Source: Deltaproteobacteria bacterium (GTDB taxonomy: Bacteria > CG2-30-53-67). From it: a DNA stretch of 64,000 bases. The stretch lies in the NCBI GenBank assembly GCA_013151235.1, contig JAADIO010000046.1, positions 4,455-68,454 of the forward strand. The letters are read 5' to 3'. This document shows positions 1 to 8,320 of this stretch, in pieces. The translations under genes and the position numbers were made by a program. The notes beneath the pieces were generated by a model. The model had not been told where the DNA came from. It searched no databases and saw nothing but the letters and a program-made list of their open reading frames with translations. The first letter of the stretch is position 1; each line of letters starts with the position of its first letter.

Positions 1-46
1 CTGTGCCGGGGCGACGAATCGTTGAATTTTCGCAGGGAGTATGATG

Positions 47-1063
47 ATGATTGTCAATGCGATCAAGAAGATCGTCGAGAGGGAAGACCTGGATCGGGAG
101 GCCTGTTACGGCGCCATGGACGATATCATGGGCGGGCGGGCGACGCCGGCCCAGATTGCATCGTTTATCACGGCCCTTAGGATGAAGGGGGAGACGGTGG
201 AAGAGATCGCCGCCTGCGCCCGGGTGATGCGGGACCGGCTGATCCGGGTCGAGGTGGACCGTGAAGGGCTGGTCGACACCTGCGGGACCGGCGGAGACGG
301 CGCCCGGACCTTCAACATCTCCACCACGGCGGCCTTCGTTGTCGCCGGGGCCGGGATCCCCGTGGCCAAACACGGGAACCGTTCCGTTTCGAGTAAGAGC
401 GGGAGCGCCGATCTTTTTGCCGCCCTGGGAGTGAATATCGAAGCGGGTATCGATGTGGTGAAACGGTGTATCGCCGAGGCGGGGATCGGTTTTCTCTTTG
501 CGCCCCTTCTCCACGGTGCGATGAAGCATGCCATCGGCCCCCGGAGGGAGATCGGGATCCGGACGGTCTTCAATATCCTGGGACCCCTGACCAATCCGGC
601 GGGAGCGAAGCGGCAGGTGGTCGGGGTCTTCTCCGGTGAGCTGACGGAACCGATCTGTGAGGTCTTAAATGAACTCGGTTGTGAGCGGGCCTATGTGGTT
701 CACGGTCATGACGGTCTGGACGAGATTACCGCGACCGGCGGAACACGAATTTCGGAGCTTAAAAACGGCAGGGTGTTGACCTTCGACCTCGATCCCGCCG
801 ACTACGGTTTTCCCTGCTGTCGTTCCGGGGATCTTAGGGGCGGGGATGCAAAGCTCAATGCCGGGATCACCCTGGCGATCCTGAACGGGGAGACCGGGCC
901 GAAGCGGGATGTTACCCTGCTCAATGCTGCGGCGGCGATACACGTCGGGGGTGTTGGGAAGGATTTCGGCGAGGCCCTCGATGCCGCCCGGGAATCGATC
1001 GATTCGGGACGGGCCCTCAAATGCCTGGAGGAGATGAAACGGATCAGCAATGAGCCGGTCTGA
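47..1063 (+). CDS. trpD: Anthranilate phosphoribosyltransferase
   Basis: Transfers phosphoribosyl from PRPP to anthranilate, the second committed step of tryptophan synthesis, in the cytoplasm. The 338-residue product has the family length and the PRPP-binding GTGGDG loop at residues 80-85, followed by NIST (90-93) and KHGNR (108-112). Three ATG codons lie in tandem at 41, 44 and 47; the third sits 7 nt after AGGGAG (34-39) and is the best-spaced start. It is the first complete gene of a trpD-C-F-B-A cluster; trpE and trpG would be expected just outside the window. Confidence 0.96.
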   Translation: MIVNAIKKIVEREDLDREACYGAMDDIMGGRATPAQIASFITALRMKGETVEEIAACARVMRDRLIRVEVDREGLVDTCGTGGDGARTFNISTTAAFVVAGAGIPVAKHGNRSVSSKSGSADLFAALGVNIEAGIDVVKRCIAEAGIGFLFAPLLHGAMKHAIGPRREIGIRTVFNILGPLTNPAGAKRQVVGVFSGELTEPICEVLNELGCERAYVVHGHDGLDEITATGGTRISELKNGRVLTFDLDPADYGFPCCRSGDLRGGDAKLNAGITLAILNGETGPKRDVTLLNAAAAIHVGGVGKDFGEALDAARESIDSGRALKCLEEMKRISNEPV

Positions 1064-1154
1064 CTTTCCCTTCGTATATCCTGACTTATTTTTCTCCGGT
1101 ATTTCCATGATCCGGCTGCACGAGGGAAGGAAAAACAAAAAGGGTTTGTAAGCC

Positions 1155-1949
1155 TTGATTCTGGATGATATAGTGGCGAAGGTTCGCGGGCGTCTTGCCG
1201 AAAGGAAGACGTTGACGCCGCTGCCGGTACTGCAGAGACAGGCGGAGGCGCAGCCGGGGTGTCTCGATTTTGCCGGGGCGATCGCGGGGAGAGAGAAGAA
1301 GACAATCCGGGTGATCGCGGAAGTGAAGAAGGCTTCTCCCTCCAAGGGAGTCATCCGGGAGAATTTCGATCCGGTTGGAATCGCCCGGGACTATGAACAG
1401 TCCGGTGCCGCGGCGGTCTCCGTCCTGACGGAAGAGGATTTTTTCCAGGGTCGTCCTGATTTTCTTTCTTCAATCCGGAAGGCCGTCTCCGTTCCGTTGC
1501 TGCGGAAGGATTTTATAATCGACCCCTACCAGGTCCGGGAGGCGCGGGCATTGGGGGCCGATGCCTTTCTCTTGATCGTGGCGCTTCTCGATAAGCAAAA
1601 ACTTGAGGAGCTGATCCTGTTGGGACGAGAGATCGGTATGCAGGCGTTGGTGGAGGTCCACTCCGGGGAGGAACTGGACCGGGCGCTGGACACTTCTGCC
1701 GGGATCATCGGGATCAACAACCGGGACCTTGCGACCTTTGCCACCGACCTGGAAACCACCTTCCGGCTGCGTGAACGGATCGGTGCGGACCGGATCGTCG
1801 TCAGCGAAAGCGGGATCCGGGAGGCTGCGGATCTTGTCCGTCTTCAGAAGGCGGGTGTCGATGCCGTGCTGGTGGGGGAAACGCTGATGCGAGCTCCGCG
1901 TCCCGGGGAACAATTGCAGGCCCTTCTTCCGAAAGGACCGGCGGCATGA
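1155..1949 (+). CDS. trpC: Indole-3-glycerol phosphate synthase
   Basis: Closes the ring of CdRP to give indole-3-glycerol phosphate. The 264-residue TIM-barrel protein shows the signature VIAEVKKASPSKG at residues 53-65 and the catalytic RKDF segment at 117-120, followed later by LVEVH and GINNRDL. The start is TTG at 1155; no in-frame ATG lies nearby and the N-terminus matches the family length. A 91-nt gap separates it from trpD, and its stop overlaps the trpF start by 4 nt, which indicates translational coupling. Confidence 0.96.
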   Translation: MILDDIVAKVRGRLAERKTLTPLPVLQRQAEAQPGCLDFAGAIAGREKKTIRVIAEVKKASPSKGVIRENFDPVGIARDYEQSGAAAVSVLTEEDFFQGRPDFLSSIRKAVSVPLLRKDFIIDPYQVREARALGADAFLLIVALLDKQKLEELILLGREIGMQALVEVHSGEELDRALDTSAGIIGINNRDLATFATDLETTFRLRERIGADRIVVSESGIREAADLVRLQKAGVDAVLVGETLMRAPRPGEQLQALLPKGPAA

Positions 1950-2593
1950 GGACCCGGATCAAGATCTGCGGGATTACGAATCTCGACGACGCTCTTTTTG
2001 CCGTGGAGGCCGGCGCCGATGCCCTGGGATTTGTCTTTCATTCCGGAAGTCCGCGGCGGATCGATGCGGAGAGCGTCCGGGCGATTGTTCGTCATCTTCC
2101 TCCCTTTGCGACGGTGGTCGGGGTTTTCGTGGACGAGAAGATCGAGACCGTCCGGGAGATCGCAAGGTATTGTGATCTCGATCTCTGCCAGTTACATGGG
2201 GATGAATCGCCGGAGTTCTGCGAATGGTGTGAGCGACGCGTGATCAAGGCCTTCCGGATCCGGGACCGCTCGTTTCTGGAGGAGATGAAACGTTACGACG
2301 TGTCGGGGTTTCTTCTGGATGCCTGGCATCCGGACCGGTACGGGGGGACGGGAGAGGCCGCCGACCGGACCCTGGCGCAGGAAGCCGCCGGGAAGGAGAG
2401 GGTGATCCTGGCCGGGGGCTTGACGCCGGAGAACGTGGGCGAGGCGATTGCCCGGGTCCGCCCCTACGGGGTGGATGTCAGCTCCGGCGTGGAGGTGTCA
2501 CCGGGACAAAAGGATCGGGACAAGGTACGCCGTTTTATCGAAGCGGTGAATGAGATTGATGCCCGTATCTACGGGCCGGAGAATGCAGTATGA
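1946..2593 (+). CDS. trpF: Phosphoribosylanthranilate isomerase
   Basis: Catalyses the Amadori rearrangement of PRA to CdRP, the step before TrpC. The product is 215 residues, a normal monofunctional TrpF, with the catalytic cysteine in KICGIT (Cys8) and the aspartate/phosphate-binding VDVSSGVE motif near the C-terminus. It overlaps trpC at the start (ATGA) and trpB at the end, so trpC, trpF and trpB are translationally coupled. TrpF following TrpC although acting before it is common in trp operons. Confidence 0.96.
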   Translation: MRTRIKICGITNLDDALFAVEAGADALGFVFHSGSPRRIDAESVRAIVRHLPPFATVVGVFVDEKIETVREIARYCDLDLCQLHGDESPEFCEWCERRVIKAFRIRDRSFLEEMKRYDVSGFLLDAWHPDRYGGTGEAADRTLAQEAAGKERVILAGGLTPENVGEAIARVRPYGVDVSSGVEVSPGQKDRDKVRRFIEAVNEIDARIYGPENAV

Positions 2594-3806
2594 ATTTGCC
2601 TGATGAGCGGGGACACTTTGAGGAGTTCGGTGGGAAGTACGTCCCCGAGACGCTGATGCCGGCGCTGGATGAGCTGGAACAGGAATACTGGCGGGCCCTC
2701 AAAGACCCGGAATTCAAAAAAGAATTTCAGGGCTATCTGCGGGAATATGTCGGGCGTCCCACGCCGCTTTATCTGGCGGAACGGCTGACGGAGCGTCTGC
2801 AGGGGGCCCGGATCTATCTGAAGCGGGAGGACCTGAACCATACCGGAGCGCATAAGATCAACAATGCCATCGGCCAGGTCCTGCTGGCCCGGCGGATGGG
2901 AAAGAAACGGATCATTGCCGAGACCGGCGCCGGACAGCACGGCGTGGCCACGGCCACGGCGGCGGCCATGTTCGGCCTGGAGTGCGAAGTCTTCATGGGG
3001 CAGGAGGATATCGAGCGGCAGGCGCTCAACGTCTTCCGGATGCGGCTCTTAGGGGCCCGCGTGACGCCGGTGACCTCCGGAACCTGTACCCTGAAAGATG
3101 CATGCAATGAAGCGATCCGGGACTGGGTCACGAACGTGGAGCATACCTATTACATTATCGGTTCCGTCGTCGGTCCCCATCCCTATCCGATGATCGTCCG
3201 GGACTTTCAATCGGTCATCGGGGAAGAGGCCCGGGAACAGATTCTGCAGAAGGAAGGTCGGCCGCCCGATCTCCTGGTCGCCTGTGTGGGCGGGGGAAGC
3301 AATGCCATCGGTCTGTTTCATGCATTTGTCGATGACCGTTTGGTACGTATGATCGGTGTGGAAGCGGCGGGACTCGGTCTTGAGGTGGAAAACATGCCGC
3401 CTCGATCCTGGGAGGCCAACGGGGTGTTCTCCACGGGAACATGAGCTTTCTGCTCCAGGATGAAAACGGGCAGGTGACCCCGGCCCATTCCATTTCCGCC
3501 GGGCTCGACTATCCCGGTGTCGGTCCGGAACACGCCTGGCTGCACACCACCGGCCGGGCCGAGTATGTGGCGATCACCGATGCGGAGGCGTTGGAAGGGT
3601 TTCAGCTCCTTTCCGAGACGGAAGGGATCATTCCCGCCCTGGAAAGCGCCCACGCCATCGCCTATCTGAAGAAACTGATCCCCGAGATTCCGAAGGATCG
3701 GATCGTGATTCTCAATCTCTCCGGGCGGGGAGACAAAGACGTTACGCAGGTCGCTGAGATTCTGAAGGGCGACCGGCCCGGTCGTGAAAAGGAAGGAAAA
3801 TCGTGA
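2590..3806 (+). CDS. trpB: Tryptophan synthase beta chain (interrupted by a 1-nt frameshift)
   Basis: Condenses indole and serine to tryptophan as the PLP subunit of the TrpA-TrpB complex. The reading frame is broken. Residues 1-267 (2590-3390) are normal TrpB, with the PLP lysine in [10 protein letters not shown] (Lys89) and the phosphate-binding GGGSNA (234-239). The frame then runs into a stop at 3442-3444. The rest of TrpB continues in the next frame to 3806, including [21 protein letters not shown] and NLSGRGDKD. Adding one A to the AAAA run at 3389-3392 restores [24 protein letters not shown] without a gap. Combined length is about 405 residues, normal for the family. The lesion looks like a sequencing indel or a very recent mutation; there is no other decay. 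Confidence 0.93.
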
Positions 3807-4606
3807 GCAGGCTTGACGAAGTTTTTGAAAAAGCCGGAAGAGAAAACCGTGCGGCCCTGATGCCCTTTCTTACGGCCGGGGACCCGACCTTAGAGCATAC
3901 CGGTCGATACATCCTGGAGATGGAGAAGAACGGCGCCGACATCGTGGAGTTGGGGATTCCCTTCTCCGATCCCCTGGCGGACGGTCCCACCATTCAGCGG
4001 TCCTCTCAACGGGCGTTGGCGGGTGGGGTGACCCTTCGGGCCATCCTTGAATTTGTCGGTGACCTGCGCCGGAAGACCTCTCTTCCGATTGTTCTGATGG
4101 GCTATTACAATCCGATCTTCCATTTCGGGGTGACCTCCTTTGTGGAGGCGGCAAAAGGTGCGGGGGCCGACGGTCTCATCGTGCCGGATCTTCCGCCGGA
4201 AGAGGCCGGGGAGTTGATCCCGGCGGCGAGAAAGGCGGATCTTGATACGGTCTTTCTCCTGGCGCCGACGAGTACGCCGGAACGGATCGGAAAGATTGCC
4301 GAAGTGAGCCGGGGGTTTATCTACTATGTTTCCCTGACGGGGGTGACCGGCGCCCGGACAACCCTTTCGACCGGGATTGAAAACGCCATTGCCCGAATCC
4401 GGGAAGTGACGGCCATGCCGGTCTGTATCGGATTCGGGATTTCTTCCCCCGGGCATGTGGAACGCGTTCGTGCCTGTGCCGACGGTGTGATCGTGGGGAG
4501 CGCCGTCGTGGGGCTGATCGAGAAGGCCGGCGGGGAGACCGGGGGGGTGGCCGAGGTCGGACGGTTTATTGCAAAGCTGAAGGCCGCGACCGTAAAAGGG
4601 GGATAA
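3803..4606 (+). CDS. trpA: Tryptophan synthase alpha chain
   Basis: Cleaves indole-3-glycerol phosphate to indole and glyceraldehyde-3-phosphate and feeds indole to TrpB. The 267-residue barrel has the catalytic glutamate in [10 protein letters not shown] (Glu49) and catalytic aspartate in [10 protein letters not shown] (Asp60), the same numbers as in the E. coli enzyme. The start is GTG, overlapping the trpB stop (GTGA). It ends the trp cluster; the next gene follows after 9 nt behind a good AAGGAGG, so read-through into the regulator gene is likely. Confidence 0.96.
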   Translation: MSRLDEVFEKAGRENRAALMPFLTAGDPTLEHTGRYILEMEKNGADIVELGIPFSDPLADGPTIQRSSQRALAGGVTLRAILEFVGDLRRKTSLPIVLMGYYNPIFHFGVTSFVEAAKGAGADGLIVPDLPPEEAGELIPAARKADLDTVFLLAPTSTPERIGKIAEVSRGFIYYVSLTGVTGARTTLSTGIENAIARIREVTAMPVCIGFGISSPGHVERVRACADGVIVGSAVVGLIEKAGGETGGVAEVGRFIAKLKAATVKGG

Positions 4607-4615
4607 GGAGGCGAT

Positions 4616-5308
4616 ATGGATTCGGTGGAGCGAGGCATGGGAATCCGGGTGGGCGAAGAGGCGGAGGGGGATCTCTTCAGTCGTTACGGGGAAGTCGTTT
4701 CCCGGGGGACGGTCCTTTTCTATGAGGGAGACCCCGGGCGGGAGATGTATATCATCCTCTCGGGCAAGGTCCGTATTGCCAAAGAGGCTTCGGGTATGGA
4801 GAAGGTCCTGGTTGTTCTCGGCAAAGGGGAGTTCTTCGGAGAGATGGCGATTCTGAATAACAAGCCCCGCTCCGCCACTGCGACGGTGATTGAGGATTGC
4901 CGGATACTGATTATCGACCGGGAAACCTTTGAGACGATGATTCGAAGCAACGGAGAGATCGCCGTCCGGATCATCAAGAAACTGGCCGCCCGGTTGCAGG
5001 AGGCGGACAACCAGATTGAGAATCTTCTTCTCCGGGACAACATGAGCCGTCTTGTCAATCACCTCAAGCGGAAGGCCCGGGAGGCCGGGGCGCCGGCAAC
5101 GGGGGAATACCGCATGCCCTTTCTTCCGGAGGACTTTGCCTCCGAAGCGGGGATCTCCGGTCATCATTTAGAGGATCTGCTGAAGAAACTGAGGTCGGCA
5201 AAAATTGTCCGGACCGGCAAAGAAGAGATTACCATTGTACAGATGGAAGTCCTGGAGCGGTTTTCAAGGTACCTGGAAATGAAGGATCAATTCTGCAATC
5301 TCACCTGA
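4616..5308 (+). CDS. Crp/Fnr-family cyclic-nucleotide-binding transcriptional regulator
   Basis: A 230-residue protein with an N-terminal cNMP-binding beta-barrel (about residues 20-130), a long dimerisation helix (about 130-155) and a C-terminal winged helix (about 170-205, LPEDFASEAGISGHHLEDLL). The phosphate-binding cassette is well kept: FGEMAIL at 74-80 followed by PRSATA at 84-89, including the arginine and serine that hold the cyclic phosphate in CRP. No cysteine pattern for an Fnr iron-sulfur cluster is present. This suggests real cyclic-nucleotide binding. It follows trpA closely and its stop (TGATG) touches the start region of a phosphodiesterase-like gene. Target genes are unknown. 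Confidence 0.9.
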   Translation: MDSVERGMGIRVGEEAEGDLFSRYGEVVSRGTVLFYEGDPGREMYIILSGKVRIAKEASGMEKVLVVLGKGEFFGEMAILNNKPRSATATVIEDCRILIIDRETFETMIRSNGEIAVRIIKKLAARLQEADNQIENLLLRDNMSRLVNHLKRKAREAGAPATGEYRMPFLPEDFASEAGISGHHLEDLLKKLRSAKIVRTGKEEITIVQMEVLERFSRYLEMKDQFCNLT

Positions 5309-5319
5309 TGGAGTCCCCC

Positions 5320-6084
5320 ATGAAAATTGAGGTGCTCGGCTGTCATGGATCGGAGACGCCGTCGGCCAAGACCGTCGGATTCCTGGTGGAGGATCGGATC
5401 CTGCTGGAGGCGGGGACGGTTTCCTCCGTTTTGAGCCTCGACCGGCAGTTGGCGATTCACAGTGTGATTATCAGTCATCTTCATCTGGATCATATCAAGG
5501 GGCTTCCTTTTCTGGCGGACAATCTCATCGGAGAGCCGGGATCGGCCATCACGGTCTACGGGATTGATGAAGTGCTGGCGGGGCTGAAAACGCATCTCTT
5601 CAACGATACGATCTGGCCCGACTGTACACGGATCTCCAACGGGGATGTCTCGGTTCTCCGTTTTGAATCGCTTACGAAGCGGGCGACCACCCGCATCGGA
5701 GAGGTGGAGGTGACGCCGATTCCGGTGAACCACACGATTCCCTCCATCGGCCTGTTCCTGCGGAAAGGGGACCGCACCCTTCTTTATACGGGCGACACGG
5801 CGCCGACGGAAGAGATTTGGCGGATCGGGCGGCAAATGCCGGATCTGTCGGCCCTCCTCATCGAGGTTTCTTTCCCCGATGCCATGGAAAAGATCGCCCG
5901 GGTGAGCGGGCATATGACACCGTCCATGGCTGCGCGGGAGCTGGAAAAACTCGATCGGCCGGAGGTCCCCGTGTATGTTTTTCACATGAAGCCGAAATAC
6001 GAAGCGGCCATCATTGCAGAGTTGCAGCAGCTCCTGGGGGGGGCGGTCGAGGTACTTCAGGAAGGGGCGGTGCTTCAGATCTGA
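5320..6084 (+). CDS. Metallo-beta-lactamase-fold hydrolase, class II cAMP phosphodiesterase-like
   Basis: A 254-residue metallo-beta-lactamase-fold enzyme. The metal motif HLHLDH is at residues 53-58, followed by a VNHT segment, GDT (metal-bridging aspartate) and later SGHM and VFHMK histidines. The HLHLDHIKGL form and the short N-terminal sheet resemble the class II cAMP phosphodiesterase/RNase Z branch rather than glyoxalases. ATG 5320 is preferred to ATG 5308 because GGAG lies 6 nt before it. It is coupled to the cNMP-binding regulator upstream, so hydrolysis of the nucleotide that regulator senses is a reasonable but untested inference. Another phosphodiester substrate is possible. Confidence 0.8.
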   Translation: MKIEVLGCHGSETPSAKTVGFLVEDRILLEAGTVSSVLSLDRQLAIHSVIISHLHLDHIKGLPFLADNLIGEPGSAITVYGIDEVLAGLKTHLFNDTIWPDCTRISNGDVSVLRFESLTKRATTRIGEVEVTPIPVNHTIPSIGLFLRKGDRTLLYTGDTAPTEEIWRIGRQMPDLSALLIEVSFPDAMEKIARVSGHMTPSMAARELEKLDRPEVPVYVFHMKPKYEAAIIAELQQLLGGAVEVLQEGAVLQI

Positions 6085-6143
6085 CGGGTGAGTCCCGCTT
6101 ACGTTTCCTCCTTTTTTCCGGCAAATCTGACGCAAGGGATACC

Positions 6144-6992
6144 ATGACGTGGTTCAAGAAAAAGAAGCTCAAAACGAGCATCCTGGACAAGAAGGTGGTC
6201 TCCTCCGAAGGATTGTGGGAGAAATGCCAGAATTGCCGGGAGATTATCTACAAAAAAGAGATCGAGAAGAATTTCCGCGTTTGTCCGAAATGCAACTATC
6301 ATTTCCGGATCACCGCCGAAGAACGGATCCGGATCGTGGCCGACGCCGGAAGTTTTGAGGAGATGGATGCCGACCTGTCGTCGTCCGATCCCCTCCATTT
6401 CAAGGACTCGAAGAAGTACCGTGACCGGCTGAAAGAGGGAGAGAAACGAACCGGGAAAAAAGATGCCCTCCTCTTCGGTGATGCCCGGATTGAGGGGATG
6501 CCCGTGGTCCTGACGGTTTTTGATTTTGCGTTCATGGGCGGTAGCATGGGCTCCGTCGTGGGGGAGAAAATCGTCCGGGGGATGGAGCGTGCCCTGGACC
6601 GGGAAATGCCCTTCCTCTCCTTCTCCTCCTCCGGCGGGGCACGGATGCAGGAGGGGATCGTCTCCCTCATGCAGATGGCGAAGACGAGCGCCGCCGCTTC
6701 ACGACTGGCGCAGGCCGGGATTCCTTTTATTTCCGTTCTGACCGATCCGACCTTCGGCGGCGTGACGGCGAGTTTCGCCATGTTGGGGGACATTATTATT
6801 GCCGAACCGCGGGCACTGATCGGGTTTGCCGGTCCCCGGGTGATCGAGCAGACCATCCGGGAGAAACTTCCCGCGGGGTTTCAGCGGGCCGAGTTTCTCC
6901 AGCAACATGGTATGGTCGATATGATTGTGGAACGGAAGGAATTGAAAAGGACCCTTGCCGGTCTGGTACGGATGCTCGCTCATGGACTTTGA
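6144..6992 (+). CDS. accD: Acetyl-CoA carboxylase carboxyltransferase subunit beta
   Basis: Forms with AccA the carboxyltransferase that moves carboxyl from biotin to acetyl-CoA for fatty-acid synthesis. The 282-residue product has the N-terminal zinc ribbon (Cys28, Cys31, Cys47, Cys50: CQNC and CPKC) and the crotonase-fold motifs SSSGGARMQEG and DPTFGGVTASFAMLGD. The start MTWFKKKK follows a 59-nt gap after the hydrolase gene; upstream in-frame codons lie inside that gene. The accD-folC order with an 11-nt overlap is common in many bacteria. Confidence 0.97.
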   Translation: MTWFKKKKLKTSILDKKVVSSEGLWEKCQNCREIIYKKEIEKNFRVCPKCNYHFRITAEERIRIVADAGSFEEMDADLSSSDPLHFKDSKKYRDRLKEGEKRTGKKDALLFGDARIEGMPVVLTVFDFAFMGGSMGSVVGEKIVRGMERALDREMPFLSFSSSGGARMQEGIVSLMQMAKTSAAASRLAQAGIPFISVLTDPTFGGVTASFAMLGDIIIAEPRALIGFAGPRVIEQTIREKLPAGFQRAEFLQQHGMVDMIVERKELKRTLAGLVRMLAHGL

Positions 6993-8313
6993 GCAAGCGA
7001 TGGCCGCATTGGAAGGCCTGGAACTGCATGGGATTGTCCTCGGCCTTGACCGGGTCCGGTTTCTGCTGGAGGCGTTGGGAAATCCACAGGAGACGTTTCC
7101 TTCCATCCATATCGCCGGGACCAACGGCAAAGGATCGACGGCCGTCTATCTTGATTCCGTTCTTCAACGGGCCGGTCTCCGGACCGGGCGTTATACCTCT
7201 CCCCATCTGCATCACTTCTCCGAACGGATCACGCTCTCCGGAGAGAAAGTCGCTCCCGAAGTTATTGCAGCCCGGACCGAGGAACTCCTTGAGATTGTCC
7301 GATCGGCAGGTCCCGATTTTCAACCGACCTATTTTGAAATGACGACGGCCATGGCCTTTGCCGTCTTTGCGGAGGCCGGGATCGATATCGCCGTGGTGGA
7401 AACCGGTCTGGGAGGACGGCTCGACGCGACCAATGTGATCCGCCCCGTCGTCTCCATCATTACGAATGTCGCCATGGAACATGCCGATTATCTCGGGGAC
7501 TCCCTCGAGGCGATCGCCCGGGAAAAAGGGGGGATCATCAAAGAGGGCGGCGTGACGGTTACCGGCGTTCGGAACCCGAAGGTCCGGACGATCCTTGAGA
7601 AGATCAGTGACCGTCGAAGGGGGCGTCTGATCCGGCTCGGGGAGGAGATCCGGGTGGAGGATGTCGAGGTGCACCGGGAGGACGGGTCCCGGACATTTAC
7701 CTTCCGGGGCGTCGACTCTTCCCGGGAGGGGCTGATCGTCGGGATGCGGGGGGAACATCAGGTCGTGAACGCCGCCGTGGCCCTGGGCGCTCTGGAGGTT
7801 CTGATTCGGCAGGGAGTGGACATCCCCGACAATGCCGTTCGGGAGGGGCTGCGGGAGGCATGCTGGCCGGGACGGCTGGAGACGGTCTCCGGGGATCCGT
7901 GGATCATGGTGGACGGCGCCCATAATCCCCATGCCGCCCGGGTGCTTCAGCAGGTCCTTGAAAACGATCTGGAGTATCATCGCCTGATCCTCGTGATCGG
8001 GATTCTTCAGGACAAGGATGTCCCGGCGATAGTCCTGCCCCTTCTTCCCTTGGCGGACCGGCTGGTCCTGACCCGGCCGCAGTACGACCGGGGAACGGAT
8101 CCGGTGGTTCAGTTGGAAAAGATCGGCCGGTCCGGTCTGGAAGTAATGCTGGCTCCTTCGGTTCCGGAGGCCGTCGACGCGGCCCGGGCACTCTATGCAC
8201 CGGGCGATCTGATCCTTGTTACCGGATCTCTCTATACCGTTGCGGAAGCCCGGGCCTTTCTCTTTTCGAATGCCTCCGCTTCCACAGGCCGGGATACCCA
8301 GGAGGAGGGTTAG
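6982..8313 (+). CDS. folC: Bifunctional folylpolyglutamate synthase/dihydrofolate synthase
   Basis: Adds glutamate to dihydropteroate and to folates using ATP. The 443-residue Mur-ligase-like protein has the P-loop GTNGKGST at 46-53, the YTSPHLHHF segment, the second ATP/metal signature ETGLGGRLDATNV and the C-terminal domain motif VDGAHNPHA. The start ATG 6982 overlaps the accD end by 11 nt; a further upstream start lies deeper in accD and would add residues not typical of the family. The Shine-Dalgarno is weak, consistent with coupling to accD. Confidence 0.95.
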   Translation: MDFEQAMAALEGLELHGIVLGLDRVRFLLEALGNPQETFPSIHIAGTNGKGSTAVYLDSVLQRAGLRTGRYTSPHLHHFSERITLSGEKVAPEVIAARTEELLEIVRSAGPDFQPTYFEMTTAMAFAVFAEAGIDIAVVETGLGGRLDATNVIRPVVSIITNVAMEHADYLGDSLEAIAREKGGIIKEGGVTVTGVRNPKVRTILEKISDRRRGRLIRLGEEIRVEDVEVHREDGSRTFTFRGVDSSREGLIVGMRGEHQVVNAAVALGALEVLIRQGVDIPDNAVREGLREACWPGRLETVSGDPWIMVDGAHNPHAARVLQQVLENDLEYHRLILVIGILQDKDVPAIVLPLLPLADRLVLTRPQYDRGTDPVVQLEKIGRSGLEVMLAPSVPEAVDAARALYAPGDLILVTGSLYTVAEARAFLFSNASASTGRDTQEEG

Positions 8314-8320
8314 GCGGCTT

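Noticed and set aside
1-46. Tail of an upstream gene before trpD
   Set aside because: Two frames have stops in this stretch (23-25 and 42-44), either of which might be the end of trpG, but too little sequence remains to decide.
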